Assembly (NCBI RefSeq): GCF_019219065.1
Contig: NZ_JAHUWK010000008.1
Span: forward strand, 62,001 to 126,000
DNA: 64,000 bases
From: Duganella sp. sic0402
GTDB taxonomy: Bacteria > Pseudomonadota > Gammaproteobacteria > Burkholderiales > Burkholderiaceae_D
Reading direction: 5' to 3'
The notes under the pieces were generated by a model. The model was not told the DNA's origin and did no database searches. It saw only the letters and a list, made by a program, of their open reading frames with translations. How positions within the stretch are numbered: position 1 is the first letter of the stretch; the number at the start of each line of letters is the position of its first letter. The translations under genes were made by a program, and so were the position numbers. Positions 27,584 to 36,482 of the stretch are shown here, piece after piece.

Positions 27584-28495
27584 TTACTGGGCGCCTTGCT
27601 TGAGCATCAGTTTGTGCAGCATCTCGATTTCTTCTGCGTTCAGGTCGGTCAGCGGTGCGCGGACTGGGCCGGCATCGTAGCCTGCCAGCTTGGCGCCGGC
27701 CTTGACGATCGACACTGCATAGCCGGCTTTGCGGTTACGGATGTCCAGGTATGGCAGGAAGAACTCATCGATCATGCGGTTCTGTTCAGCGTGGTTATCC
27801 GAAGCAACAGCGTGGTAGAAGTCCATCGCCAGTTTCGGCATGAAGTTGAACACGGCCGACGAGTACACCGGGGTGCCCAGCGCTTTGTAGGCAGCTGCGT
27901 ACACTTCTGCGGTTGGCAGGCCGCCCAGGTAGCTGAAGCGATCGCCCAGTTTGCGCCAGATCGAGACCATCAGTTCGATGTCGCCGATACCGTCCTTGAA
28001 GCCGATCAGGTTAGGGCAACGGTCGGCCAGGATTGCCAGCGAGGTTGGGCTCAGGCGGCAGTTGGCGCGGTTGTAGACCACAACGCCCAGGTTGGTGGCT
28101 TTGCAGACCTCTGCAACGTGTTCGATCAGGCCGTCTTGCGACGCTTCGGTCAGGTAGTGCGGCAGCAGCAGCAGGCCTTGTGCGCCGGCTTTCTCGGCTT
28201 CTTTAGCGTAAGCAGCAGCCACGCGGGTAGGACCGCCAACGCCGGCCAGAATCGGCACTTGGCCACGGCAGGTGTCCACTGCGGTCTTGATGATTTCTGG
28301 ATATTCCTGTGGGGTCAGCGAGAAGAATTCGCCGGTGCCGCCTGCAGCGAACAGCGCGCTCGCGCCGTATGGCGCCAGCCATTCCAGACGTTCAATGTAG
28401 GTCGACTTGCGGAAGTTGCCTTCGGCGTCGAAGTCGGTGATCGGGAAGGACAGCAGGCCGGAGGAAAGGATTTTTTTCAGGTCATTCGGTTGCAT
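27584..28495 (-). CDS. kdgD: 5-dehydro-4-deoxyglucarate dehydratase
   Basis: Class I (Schiff-base) dehydratase/decarboxylase of the DHDPS fold giving 2,5-dioxopentanoate and CO2 from the GarD product. Start is the ATG at 28495, six bases after GGAGA; a TTG four codons earlier would overlap that site. In 303 aa one sees [12 protein letters not shown] (residues 51-61), Tyr141 in VVVYNRAN and Lys167 in [10 protein letters not shown], the Schiff-base residue. First gene of its operon, with a GntR-type palindrome 55-74 bases upstream. Confidence 0.94.
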   Translation of the reverse strand: MQPNDLKKILSSGLLSFPITDFDAEGNFRKSTYIERLEWLAPYGASALFAAGGTGEFFSLTPQEYPEIIKTAVDTCRGQVPILAGVGGPTRVAAAYAKEAEKAGAQGLLLLPHYLTEASQDGLIEHVAEVCKATNLGVVVYNRANCRLSPTSLAILADRCPNLIGFKDGIGDIELMVSIWRKLGDRFSYLGGLPTAEVYAAAYKALGTPVYSSAVFNFMPKLAMDFYHAVASDNHAEQNRMIDEFFLPYLDIRNRKAGYAVSIVKAGAKLAGYDAGPVRAPLTDLNAEEIEMLHKLMLKQGAQ

Positions 28496-28549
28496 TACAG
28501 TCTCCAATATTGACGTCTAGTGAGGTGAGGGATAGCGCTCCTGCGCCGT

Positions 28550-28569
28550 GTTGTATGACATCGTACAAC
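28550..28569. promoter_or_regulatory. GntR-type operator upstream of kdgD
   Basis: GTTGTATGACATCGTACAAC is a near-perfect inverted repeat: GTTGTATGA against GTTGTACGA on the other strand, one mismatch. It lies between kdgD and the regulator gene on the same strand. The same GTTGTATGA half recurs upstream of the regulator itself, making it the probable binding site of that FadR-type protein. Confidence 0.65.
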
Positions 28570-28628
28570 TAGATCTAAACAGAAGCAAGCGATTTCACGT
28601 AAACCGTCAAATCGCTGCCCGGATGTTG

Positions 28629-29384
28629 TTAAGCACTCACCTCTTGCTGCGCGCGGCGCAGACGTTCGCGGCTATTGCTGAGGTGGGTGCGCATGGCGGC
28701 GCGGGCCGCCTCGGCATCCTTGCGCAGGATGGCGTGGTAAATATCATCATGCTCGCGGTTGACCCGCTCCTGGTAGGCCACCGGATCGTCGTGCGCCAGC
28801 TGCGCCGAATCCAGGCGCGCGCGCGGGATGATGGTGTTGCCCAGGTCGCTGAGGATGTCAACGAAATAACGGTTGCCGGTAGCTTGCGCGATGAGCAGAT
28901 GGAAAGCCTTGTCCGACTCGACTGCAGCGGGACGGTTCTGCGCAGTGACAATGCGTTGCAGCGCCGCTTCCATCTGCTGCACCTGCTCGTCGCTGCGGCG
29001 GGTGGCGGCCAGCCAGGCGGCTTCCGTTTCCAGGCTGATCCGCAGTTCCAGAATCGACAGCACATCGCCGATGGTGCGGATGGTGTCGGAAGCGAACAGA
29101 TTGGCCGGCTGCGGCTCCAGCACAAAAGTGCCGATGCCATGGCGGGTCTGCACCAGGCCGGCGGCCTGCAGGTGCGAGATCGCTTCGCGCACCACGGTGC
29201 GGCTGACACCATGCATTTCCATAATCACCGACTCGGTCGGCAGCTTTTCGCCCGGCTTCAGCGTGCCGCCCTGGATACTGCTGGTGAAGCTCTCCACCAC
29301 GCCTTGCGCGAGGTTGCGGTGCTTCTTCTTGGGCGCCGGGGCTGGCGTCGTCGCGGCGACGGAAACTGAGACGGTCTGATTCAT
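28629..29384 (-). CDS. FadR-type GntR regulator upstream of the kdgD operon
   Basis: 251-residue regulator with an Ala/Pro/Lys-rich tail (residues 1-25), a winged HTH (ESFTSSIQGGTLKPGEKLP; GVSRTVVREAISHLQAAGL; wing TRHGIGTFV) and an FCD effector domain (FHLLIAQATGNRYFVDIL, with HLSNSRERL at the end). It is the nearest regulator to kdgD and shares the GTTGTATGA element in both upstream regions. Its HTH recognition helix differs from that of the regulator at 13038, in line with the two different palindromes. The likely effector is a sugar acid of the pathway (inference). Confidence 0.87.
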   Translation of the reverse strand: MNQTVSVSVAATTPAPAPKKKHRNLAQGVVESFTSSIQGGTLKPGEKLPTESVIMEMHGVSRTVVREAISHLQAAGLVQTRHGIGTFVLEPQPANLFASDTIRTIGDVLSILELRISLETEAAWLAATRRSDEQVQQMEAALQRIVTAQNRPAAVESDKAFHLLIAQATGNRYFVDILSDLGNTIIPRARLDSAQLAHDDPVAYQERVNREHDDIYHAILRKDAEAARAAMRTHLSNSRERLRRAQQEVSA

Positions 29385-29396
29385 GGCTGTTGAGCT

Positions 29397-29406
29397 GTTG
29401 TATGAC
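29397..29406. promoter_or_regulatory. Possible autoregulatory half-site of the kdgD-linked GntR regulator
   Basis: GTTGTATGAC, 13 bases before the regulator start, repeats the left half of the palindrome at 28550. The expected right half is poorly conserved here (GACTATTAG), so this is a half-site or a degenerate operator. Confidence 0.4.
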
Positions 29407-29508
29407 GACTATTAGGATACACGCATTGCTGCGTAAAACGATGCGCATATTGCCAGACTTGTGGCGTCTGGTGTGTCTTTAACATCAAATTGCCACAAAA
29501 TAGTGTGC

Positions 29509-30324
29509 TTACACCAGTAAGGCTGCACTCATGGAAGCGGCTTCGGCGACGGATTCGTGCAGGATCTGTTCCAGCAGCGCGTTGTCATCGATAAAGCCGT
29601 CCAGCGATGCGCTATCGGCTTGGGCGAAAGGCGAAGCGACCGGCGCCAGCCGCTTGGCGATCAGCAGCGTGTCGCGCAGGCCCAGCGGCGGCGGCGTCAG
29701 CGTGGCGCCACGCAGCGAAACGATGGCCTGGCTGACCGGCTCGGGAATGCTGAGCTTCTTCATCATCTCGCGGGAAATAATTTCCTGCGCCGCGCCCATC
29801 CACTCAGCCGGATCATTCAACAGGCCAGGAATCTCGTCGGCGCGCGACAGCAGATAAAAGCCCCCTGCTTCGTGCACGATGCCAGCGAACAGCGCGGTGT
29901 CCGGATCGGTCGCGGTCAGCGCGCGGCCAATCACATGCGCCAGCGCCGCGACGTGCGCCGTGTGGCGCCACAACTGGTCGGCCTGAGCGCGCAGGCGCGC
30001 GTCCTGAATGCGCGCGCCGAACTGGCGCACCACCATCGCCGCCGCCATCGTGTACAGATTGCGGTAGCCAACCCGCTGCACCGCCGAGCGCACGCTGGTG
30101 ACCGGCGTGCCGCTGCGGTTGAACACCGCCGCATTGGCCAGCGCCACCGTGCGCGCCGCCAGCAGCGGCTCGCCCAGTACCTTGCGGATCACATCGTCCA
30201 TCTCGCAGTCAGGATCGGCCAGCGCCAGTTGCAGGCGCAGTGCCGCATTGACGCTGGTCGGGAAGACCAGCTCGCCGCGTGTAGCCTGTGCGACGATCTG
30301 CGAGAAGTCTTTGAGTTTTTCCAT
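29509..30324 (-). CDS. HDOD-domain protein
   Basis: 271-residue single-domain protein of the HDOD type, a helical relative of HD phosphohydrolases that lacks the full catalytic HD set and usually serves in signalling. Seen: LVFPTSVNAALRLQLALADPDC, VIRKVLGEPLLAARTVALAN, SAVQRVGYRNLYTMAAA, a His in LWRHTAHVAALAHVIG, and GIVHEAGGFYLLSR. No receiver or GGDEF partner is attached. It follows the MFS gene by 18 bases on the same strand and probably shares its transcript. Function here is unknown. Confidence 0.85.
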   Translation of the reverse strand: MEKLKDFSQIVAQATRGELVFPTSVNAALRLQLALADPDCEMDDVIRKVLGEPLLAARTVALANAAVFNRSGTPVTSVRSAVQRVGYRNLYTMAAAMVVRQFGARIQDARLRAQADQLWRHTAHVAALAHVIGRALTATDPDTALFAGIVHEAGGFYLLSRADEIPGLLNDPAEWMGAAQEIISREMMKKLSIPEPVSQAIVSLRGATLTPPPLGLRDTLLIAKRLAPVASPFAQADSASLDGFIDDNALLEQILHESVAEAASMSAALLV

Positions 30325-30342
30325 GGAAACATTATAGCCGCT

Positions 30343-31767
30343 TTAGCTGCGGCGGCCTTCGCCCCTTGCAACTTGCTCGCCAGCGTTGCGGCTGAGACGC
30401 AACGCATCGGCCAACCCGAGCAGACTAACCAGCGCCACCAGCAGAAAGGCCAGCCGGTAATCAATGGCCGGCCAATCGCTGACGCCCAGTTGCGCGGCGC
30501 TCCAATGGCCCAGCCGCACGCCAGTCGCGCCCAGCGCCACGCCCAACCCCAGCGCCACCTGGAAGGCGGTGCTGAACAAGGTGTTGGCGGCCGCCATGCG
30601 CTGCTGCGGCACGTCGGCGAAAGCTATCGTGTTGAGCGCGCTGAACTGCATCGAGCGCGTCAGGCCGCCGACAAACAGCACGGCGGCAATCAGCCACACC
30701 GGCGTGGCTGGCGTCAGCAAGGCGCAGGCAGCCAGCGACGCGACGTTGGCCAGGCCATTCACCAGCAACACCGGCTTGAAGCCAAAGCGGCGCAGGATGG
30801 GCGTGGTGGCCGGCTTCATCAGCAGGTTGCCGGCGAAGACCGCAATCACCAGCAGGCCGGAGTGAAAGGCGTCCAGCCCGAAGCCCAGCTGGAACATCAG
30901 CGGCAGCAGGAAGGGCACAGCGCCGATCGCCATGCGGAACAGCGAACCGCCGATGATGGTGATCGAGAACGTGGGTATAAAAAACGCCGACAGATCGATC
31001 AGCGGATGCGCGGTGCGTTTCAGATGCCATCCCAAAGCGGCCAGCAGCAGCGCACCGGCGGCCAGGCAGGCGCCCGCCTCTTGCCAATCCGGCGCCGGGC
31101 TGCCGACCACTTCCGCGCCCCAGGTCAGCAACAGCAAGGCGCTGCCGCTGAGCAGGAAACCGGGCCAGTCGAACGGACGCCGTTGCGGCGCGCGCTGATC
31201 GGGTATCAGCCACCACGCGGCGGCCAACGCCAGCATGCCCAGCGGCAGATTCAAATAGAAAATCCAGCGCCACGACGCATAGCTGGTGATGAAGCCGCCA
31301 ACCGGCGGTCCCAGCACCGGCGCCACCAGCGCCGGCCAGGTCAGCGTCGCGATCACCGCGATCAGCTTTTCTTTGGGCGTGCTGTTCAGCACCACCAGCC
31401 GGCCGACTGGCACCATCATCGCGCCGCCCGCGCCTTGCAGCACGCGCAGCCAGACGAATTCAGTCAGGCTATGCGCCATGCCGCACAACACCGACGCCAG
31501 CGTGAAGATCGCCAGCGCCGCCGCAAACACACGGCGCGCGCCGTAGCGCTCCGCCACCCAGCCGCTGATCGGAATAAACACGCCCAGCGTCAGCAGATAG
31601 GCGCTGACGCCGATGTTGAGCGCCAAAGGCGCCACGCCAAAGGACTGGGCGATATCCGGCACTGCCGTGGTGATCACCGTGCCGTCCAGATTCTCCATGA
31701 AGAAAGCGCCGGCCACCAGCAAGGCGATCCACTTGCTATTGGCCGGCGGCTGTTGATTCGCTTGCAT
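30343..31767 (-). CDS. MFS transporter, DHA2 (EmrB/QacA) drug-efflux type
   Basis: About 474 residues with 13-14 hydrophobic segments. The DHA2 motifs are present: FFMENLDGTVITTAVPDIA in helix 1, GWVAERYGARRVF between helices 2 and 3, and VLGPPVGGFI in helix 5 (motif C, typical of exporters). I place the start at the ATG at 31767, which follows AAGGTG; a longer TTG start at 31791 is possible. It has features of export rather than uptake, so it is not a good candidate for the missing uronate importer. Divergent from the porin gene. Confidence 0.87.
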   Translation of the reverse strand: MQANQQPPANSKWIALLVAGAFFMENLDGTVITTAVPDIAQSFGVAPLALNIGVSAYLLTLGVFIPISGWVAERYGARRVFAAALAIFTLASVLCGMAHSLTEFVWLRVLQGAGGAMMVPVGRLVVLNSTPKEKLIAVIATLTWPALVAPVLGPPVGGFITSYASWRWIFYLNLPLGMLALAAAWWLIPDQRAPQRRPFDWPGFLLSGSALLLLTWGAEVVGSPAPDWQEAGACLAAGALLLAALGWHLKRTAHPLIDLSAFFIPTFSITIIGGSLFRMAIGAVPFLLPLMFQLGFGLDAFHSGLLVIAVFAGNLLMKPATTPILRRFGFKPVLLVNGLANVASLAACALLTPATPVWLIAAVLFVGGLTRSMQFSALNTIAFADVPQQRMAAANTLFSTAFQVALGLGVALGATGVRLGHWSAAQLGVSDWPAIDYRLAFLLVALVSLLGLADALRLSRNAGEQVARGEGRRS

Positions 31768-31968
31768 AAAGCACCTTGCCACATTGTTCAACGCACCATT
31801 CTGCCGCAGGCGGGAAATTCGCGCACGCTGGCTTGCAAAACGTAAGTATGCGTTCGCTTTTGCAAGTGTGTTTTTCCAGCCACGAATTATAAGAACAGTC
31901 GTGCCATTTTTACTTAACTGCTATAGAGTCGAGCTACCGAACACAACAAAATATCGGAGACAAACCAC

Positions 31969-33288
31969 ATGAAGAGAACCGCCGCATCCGCAGCGTGCCT
32001 TAGCGCACTCGCCCTGTTCGCCGGCCAAGCCGTCGCGCAATCCTCGGTCACCATTTACGGTACGCTCGACGTCGGCTTTGACCGTGTCGAAAAAAGCCAG
32101 GGCAATGTCCAGGGCACCGTGTTTGGCGTCAGCGGCACCACGCCGGTCCCCAACAGCATCGCCGCACCGAAGACCATTACGCAGCGCCTGAGCCCTTCAC
32201 ACACGCGCCAGAGCAATATCGGCTTCAAGGGCGTGGAAGACCTGGGCAACGGCTGGCGCGGCCTGTTCGTGCTGGAAGGCGGCGTCACCATCGACAACGG
32301 CGGTATGGCTAACGACAACCGCCTGTTCGGCCGCCAGGCTTATGTCGGTCTGACCACGCCGGTCGGCGAAATCAAGGCCGGCCGCCAGGCCAGCCCGATG
32401 CTGATCTCCTACTATCTGGTGACGCCGGAAGCGCTGGGCTCCACCGACTTGTTCGGCGCCGGCCTGGTGGTCAACACCGTGCAGACCTGGCAGGACAACC
32501 AGCTGAGCTACGCGATCAAGCAAGGCCCGATCACCGCCATCGTCTCCTACGCCACCAATGCCGGCATCGGCAGCGGCATCAGCGCGGCGCGCTCGGTTGC
32601 AACCTCCTCGACGCCAGTGGCCACCGGCGCCACCGGCCAGATCGTTGGCGGCCTGACCGCCGGTGCGGAAACCGCCAGCGGCCGCGGCAAGGCAGCCGGC
32701 GCGATGCTGGCGTACCGCACCGATGCGCTGGTCGCACTGGCCTCCTACCACCGCAACAACTTCGACAATGTGCCGATTGGCGTGGTGTCTGGCACCACGC
32801 TGGTGCCGCTGTTCTTCGGTGAGAAATTCACTTCCTACATGGGCGCGGTCAAATACACCTTCCCTGGCGTCGGTACTTCGATCGCTGTAGCGGGCCACAA
32901 CGCCAAGTTCGACCTGCGCGGCAACACCGATCCGAAAGTGCGCACCTGGACCGCCACGCTGAAGCACCCGGTGGGCGCCTTCGACCTGAGCGCGATCTTC
33001 CTCGACACGCGCTTCACCAACTACACCGAAGGCAAGGACCGTGGCCTGATGCTGGGCGTGGACTACAACTTCTCCAAGCGCAGCGCGCTGTACCTGCGCG
33101 CGGGCGGCATCAAGGATAGCCGCGGCAAGACCGTGGTTTCCAGCGCCACCCCGCTGCCGCTGGCTGGCGGTCCTGGCGCGATCCTGATCCCGCTGGGCAC
33201 GCAGGAGGTACCGCTGTTCTCGGGCGCAGGCCAGAACATCGACGCACGCACCACCATGGTCAGCCTGGGCATGCGCCACGCCTTCTGA
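31969..33288 (+). CDS. Gram-negative porin, Burkholderiales type
   Basis: 439-residue outer-membrane trimeric porin. Signal peptide MKRTAASAACLSALALFAGQAVAQ, first strand SSVTIYGTLDVGFDRV, the line RQSNIGFKGVEDLGNGWRGLFVLE, then GRQAYVGLTTPVGEIKAGRQ, and the C-terminal strand MVSLGMRHAF ending in Phe, all typical of the betaproteobacterial family. A GGAGA ribosome site precedes the ATG. Divergent from the MFS gene across about 200 bases in which no gene is seen. General diffusion of small solutes is the expected role; specificity is unknown. Confidence 0.93.
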   Translation: MKRTAASAACLSALALFAGQAVAQSSVTIYGTLDVGFDRVEKSQGNVQGTVFGVSGTTPVPNSIAAPKTITQRLSPSHTRQSNIGFKGVEDLGNGWRGLFVLEGGVTIDNGGMANDNRLFGRQAYVGLTTPVGEIKAGRQASPMLISYYLVTPEALGSTDLFGAGLVVNTVQTWQDNQLSYAIKQGPITAIVSYATNAGIGSGISAARSVATSSTPVATGATGQIVGGLTAGAETASGRGKAAGAMLAYRTDALVALASYHRNNFDNVPIGVVSGTTLVPLFFGEKFTSYMGAVKYTFPGVGTSIAVAGHNAKFDLRGNTDPKVRTWTATLKHPVGAFDLSAIFLDTRFTNYTEGKDRGLMLGVDYNFSKRSALYLRAGGIKDSRGKTVVSSATPLPLAGGPGAILIPLGTQEVPLFSGAGQNIDARTTMVSLGMRHAF

Positions 33289-33291
33289 TCA

Positions 33292-33329
33292 TAAAAAAAG
33301 GCGGAGCACTGCCGGTACAGTGCTCCGCC
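33292..33329 (-). terminator. Terminator of the Ter-module operon
   Basis: GGCGGAGCACTG and CAGTGCTCCGCC pair perfectly (12 bp) with a 6-base loop. On the minus strand the stem is followed by seven T, so it ends the terD-like transcript coming from the right. It also lies just after the porin stop, but without a T run in that direction. Confidence 0.88.
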
Positions 33330-33357
33330 AAAGACTACAGCCGAAACTTATTAGAAT

Positions 33358-33939
33358 TTAGAGATGGGTGGCGATCTGCGGCAGCAAGTCGTCAAAGGTA
33401 CGGCCATTGCCGTTCTCGCCAATAGCGTGCATCTTCCACTCGCCGTTATGGCGGTAAATCTTGGCCATGATCTGCGCCGAGTGCGGTCCCTGCACTGACA
33501 GATTGAAGCGCGCCACCTCCTTGCCATTCACCGCATCCAGCAGACGGCAATAGGCATTCTCCACTTGCGAGAAAGTCTGGCCGGTGAAGCTGTTCACCGT
33601 GAACACCAGGCTCTTGATATTCGCCGGCACCGCGTTCAGATCGACATTGATCTGCTCATCGTCGCCATCGCCGGCACCGGTACGGTTGTCGCCGGTGTGC
33701 ACCACGCTGCCATCCTTGCTTTTCAGCTGGCGGAAGAAGATCACATCCACCGGACGGTGCGCTTCGTCGAACAGCACGCACGAAGCGTCCAGATCGACCG
33801 ATTCGGTCTTGGCGCCAAAGCCGAGGAAGCCCTTGCTTTTGATGGCGTCCCAGCCCAGCCCCATGGTGACGCGCCCAAGCGCGCCGCCGGCTTCCTTCTC
33901 CAGAGAGATTTTCTGGCCCTTACTTAAATTCACTGACAT
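33358..33939 (-). CDS. TerD-family protein (TerZ/TerD-like)
   Basis: 193-residue calcium-binding TerD-domain protein: SVNLSKGQKISLEKEAG at the start, MGLGWDAI, VDLDASCVLFD, and the acidic HTGDNRTGAGDGDDEQINVDL loop that binds Ca2+ in studied members. FTGQTFSQVENAYCRLLD and FNLSVQGPHSAQIMAKIYRHNGEWKMHAIG follow. Ter proteins are linked to resistance to tellurite, phage and other stress. Last gene of a three-gene minus-strand run ended by a terminator; 15 bases follow the AIM24-like gene. Confidence 0.92.
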   Translation of the reverse strand: MSVNLSKGQKISLEKEAGGALGRVTMGLGWDAIKSKGFLGFGAKTESVDLDASCVLFDEAHRPVDVIFFRQLKSKDGSVVHTGDNRTGAGDGDDEQINVDLNAVPANIKSLVFTVNSFTGQTFSQVENAYCRLLDAVNGKEVARFNLSVQGPHSAQIMAKIYRHNGEWKMHAIGENGNGRTFDDLLPQIATHL

Positions 33940-33954
33940 AGTTATTCCTTTACT

Positions 33955-34653
33955 TTACTGTGCGGGTTGACGCATCAGGAAGGACTGCAAGGCCGCGCTA
34001 TTGCGCGAGCAGATCAGCACCTTGCCGCGGCCCGAGAAGCGCAACACCATGCCCTCGCCGCTGGTCTGGCTATTCACCAGATTGCTGAGGAAGCCGCCAC
34101 TGGCGCCGGTAGTCATCGAAATTTCGTACTGCAGCCGGCTATCCCAGGCCACCACGTGCGCGTTATCGATGATCACATCGCGGCCCGGCTCCACTTCCAG
34201 TTCCGATATCCCGCCAAAGCCGGACACCGCCACCTGGCCCACACCACTGGTTTCCGTTATGAAGAAGCCGCCGCTTTGCGCGAACAGCGCATTGCCGACA
34301 CCCTGCGTGCGCACCTTCAGTTCCACGCTGGAGGTGGCGGCAACAAAGCAGCCGTCGCTCAGCATATACTGGTTGTGGCCAGTGTCGAGGATCTGCAACG
34401 CGCCCGGCAGCGTTGGCGCCAACAGGCAATCGCCGTCGCCACGCACCGCTTCGATGTGCTGCTGGAAGAAGGACTCGCCGTTGGCGAAGCGCCGCATGAT
34501 TGCCGCGCCTATGCCGCCAGTCATCTTGCCCTTCAGGTCCAGCGCCGCTTCCATCATCACCATCGCGTTCGATTCGCAGTAGATTTTTTCTCCCTGGCGC
34601 AGCGACACATGCAGAAATGGATCGAAGTCGCCGGTGATCGTGAATACAGGCAT
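33955..34653 (-). CDS. AIM24 / TIGR00266-family protein
   Basis: 232-residue protein of the TIGR00266 (AIM24) beta-rich family: KIYCESNAMVMMEAALDLKGKMTGGIGAAIMRRFANGESFF at the start, then GDCLLAPTLPGALQILD, GGFFITETSGVGQVAVSGFGG and a C-terminal GRGKVLICSRN. Molecular function is unknown; such genes are often next to terD genes. It sits between two TerD-family genes on the same strand with gaps of 15-20 bases, implying a joint product set. Confidence 0.9.
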   Translation of the reverse strand: MPVFTITGDFDPFLHVSLRQGEKIYCESNAMVMMEAALDLKGKMTGGIGAAIMRRFANGESFFQQHIEAVRGDGDCLLAPTLPGALQILDTGHNQYMLSDGCFVAATSSVELKVRTQGVGNALFAQSGGFFITETSGVGQVAVSGFGGISELEVEPGRDVIIDNAHVVAWDSRLQYEISMTTGASGGFLSNLVNSQTSGEGMVLRFSGRGKVLICSRNSAALQSFLMRQPAQ

Positions 34654-34673
34654 GATGAACGAGTCCTTTACGA

Positions 34674-35249
34674 TTAAACGCCTACGCCGAACGAGCCAGC
34701 CAGTGGACCAAGGCCCCCCTTGAAGCCCTGGCCTACCGCCTTGAACTTCCAGTCACCGCCATTGCGATACACCTCGCCAAAGATCATTGCCGATTCGGTC
34801 GAGCTGTCTTCCGACAGATCGTAGCGGGCGATCTCGGCGTTGCTGCCGGCGTTGACGGTGCGGATGAAAGCCTTCTGCACCATGCCGAAGTTCTGGCGGC
34901 GTGCATCGCCTTCATGGATGGTGGCGCAAATCGCGATGCGGTCCACATCGGCCGGCACGCGGGTCAGATCGATGGTGACGGTTTCGTCGTCGCCAGCGCC
35001 GTCACCGGTGCGGTTGTCCCCCGAGTGAGTCACCGACTGATCGGACGACTTCAGGTTGTTGTAGAAGATGAAGTCGCTGTCGTTGCGTACTTTGCCATCC
35101 ACTTTCAGCAGGAAGGCCGAGCCATCCAGATCGAACGGGCTACCGTCGGTGCTGCGCACGTCCCAGCCCAGGCCAACCGTGATTTTGGTCAGGCCAGGCG
35201 CTTCCTTGCTCAGATTAACGTTGCCACCTTTTTGCAGACTGATTGCCAT
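34674..35249 (-). CDS. TerD-family protein
   Basis: 191-residue TerD-domain protein, distinct from the one at 33358. Seen: [46 protein letters not shown], then [21 protein letters not shown] (calcium loop) and [37 protein letters not shown] at the C-terminus, matching TerD/TerE/CABP1-type proteins. First gene of the trio, 82 bases after the DUF475 gene on the same strand, so one longer transcript from 36381 is possible. Confidence 0.93.
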   Translation of the reverse strand: MAISLQKGGNVNLSKEAPGLTKITVGLGWDVRSTDGSPFDLDGSAFLLKVDGKVRNDSDFIFYNNLKSSDQSVTHSGDNRTGDGAGDDETVTIDLTRVPADVDRIAICATIHEGDARRQNFGMVQKAFIRTVNAGSNAEIARYDLSEDSSTESAMIFGEVYRNGGDWKFKAVGQGFKGGLGPLAGSFGVGV

Positions 35250-35331
35250 TTTTAATGCTCCTTAAATGAAAACCGGACTTGGGTACTACAGGCGGCGAGC
35301 CGTGTCCGTAATAAACGGCCCGCCGAATTCT

Positions 35332-36381
35332 TTATGCCGTGACGGCCAGGGCTTCCTGCTGGCGGCGGTGGCGTACAGACGACCACACCGACGCTGCAAT
35401 GAAGGCCACACCAATCAGGCCAGTGAAGATCTCAGGCACATGGAACTTCATGCTTGCCAACATAATCGCAGCCAGGATACCGATCGCGTAGTGGGCGCCG
35501 TGCTCCAGGTACAGGAACTTGTCCAGCGTGCCTTTCTTCACCAGGTAAATCGTCATCGAGCGGACAAACATCGCGCCTATCGCCAGGCCCAGCATGATGA
35601 TCACCACGTCGGTGGTGATCGCAAACGCGCCGATCACGCCGTCGAAGCTGAACGATGCATCCAGCACTTCCAGGTACAGGAAGCCACCGATACCGCCCTT
35701 CTTGACCATGTCGCCGACGTTGCCGCCGCCTTCCTCTTCCTTCTCCAGCAGGCTGCTGATCGAATCCACGCCGACGTAGACCAGGATGCCCCACAGGCCG
35801 GAAATCAGCACCACCAGCTTCTGCGCTTCGCTCACCAGGCCCATACAGCCCAGCAGCACGCCGATCGCGATCATCACCGAGATCGAAGACACCTTGCCCA
35901 GCGCACCGAGTTTCTTCTCGAAGTTGCCCAGCCAGTGCGTTTCCTTCTCATCGTCCAGCAGGAAGTTGAGGAACACCAGCAGCAGGAACATGCCGCCGAA
36001 TGCCGCCACCTCAGCGTGGTGATTGGTCAGATGAGTCGAATAGGTTTTCGGATCATTCAGCGCCAGCGTCCACACCTCGGCAATGCTGAGATCCGCTGCC
36101 ACCGCCACAATCACCAGCGGGAACACCAGCCGCATGCCGAACACCGCGATGATGATGCCGACGCCGAGGAACAGCTTCTGCCAGTAATCGTCCCAGTTCT
36201 TCAGTACGGACGCGTTGACCACCGCGTTATCGAACGACAGCGATACTTCCATCGCCGACAAAATCAACGCGATACCAAACGCCGACAAGGCACCGCCCCA
36301 CCCCGCCAGCTCGTAGCCCCACCAGCCAGCAAGGGCCAGACAGACTATGCTGACGAGGAATGAAATTCTGAAATGCTGCAT
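35332..36381 (-). CDS. DUF475 / TerC-type integral membrane protein
   Basis: 349-residue membrane protein with about nine hydrophobic segments and a cytoplasmic acidic loop (LLEKEEEGGGNVGDMVKKGG). The two TerC-type acidic motifs are present: AMEVSLSFDNAVVNASV (residues 43-59) and VLDASFSFDGVIGAFAIT (about 215-232). TerC-family proteins are linked to metal-ion (Mn2+) handling and form the membrane part of Ter systems. It opens the minus-strand Ter run and is divergent from an NhaR-like regulator. Ion specificity cannot be read from sequence. Confidence 0.9.
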   Translation of the reverse strand: MQHFRISFLVSIVCLALAGWWGYELAGWGGALSAFGIALILSAMEVSLSFDNAVVNASVLKNWDDYWQKLFLGVGIIIAVFGMRLVFPLVIVAVAADLSIAEVWTLALNDPKTYSTHLTNHHAEVAAFGGMFLLLVFLNFLLDDEKETHWLGNFEKKLGALGKVSSISVMIAIGVLLGCMGLVSEAQKLVVLISGLWGILVYVGVDSISSLLEKEEEGGGNVGDMVKKGGIGGFLYLEVLDASFSFDGVIGAFAITTDVVIIMLGLAIGAMFVRSMTIYLVKKGTLDKFLYLEHGAHYAIGILAAIMLASMKFHVPEIFTGLIGVAFIAASVWSSVRHRRQQEALAVTA

Positions 36382-36456
36382 CGAATGCTCTCGTAGTTAT
36401 TAATCGATGGGGTGCAGTTTAAAGAAAACCTACACTTTGAAAAATAGAAGATAATT

Positions 36457-36469
36457 GAAGTATTACTTC
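36457..36469. promoter_or_regulatory. Possible LysR box between the DUF475 gene and the NhaR-like gene
   Basis: GAAGTATTACTTC is a 5-3-5 inverted repeat in the AT-rich 101-base divergent gap, 14 bases before the regulator start. Its position and symmetry fit a LysR-type binding site. Confidence 0.42.
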
Positions 36470-36482
36470 GTAAAAAGCGAAC

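Noticed and set aside
28551..28640. A small RNA or tRNA between kdgD and its regulator
   Set aside because: No cloverleaf or terminator is visible; the inverted repeat is better explained as an operator.
30325..30342. A separate promoter for the HDOD gene (TATAAT at 30331-30336 on the minus strand)
   Set aside because: The TATAAT lies only a few bases before the ATG and has no matching -35 box at a suitable distance; co-transcription with the MFS gene is simpler.
30343..31767. The MFS protein as the missing galacturonate importer
   Set aside because: Its motifs (helix 1 ENLDGTVITTAVPDIA, motif C GPPVGGF, 13-14 helices) are of the DHA2 exporter type, and it lies beyond the regulator and an HDOD gene without the pathway operators.
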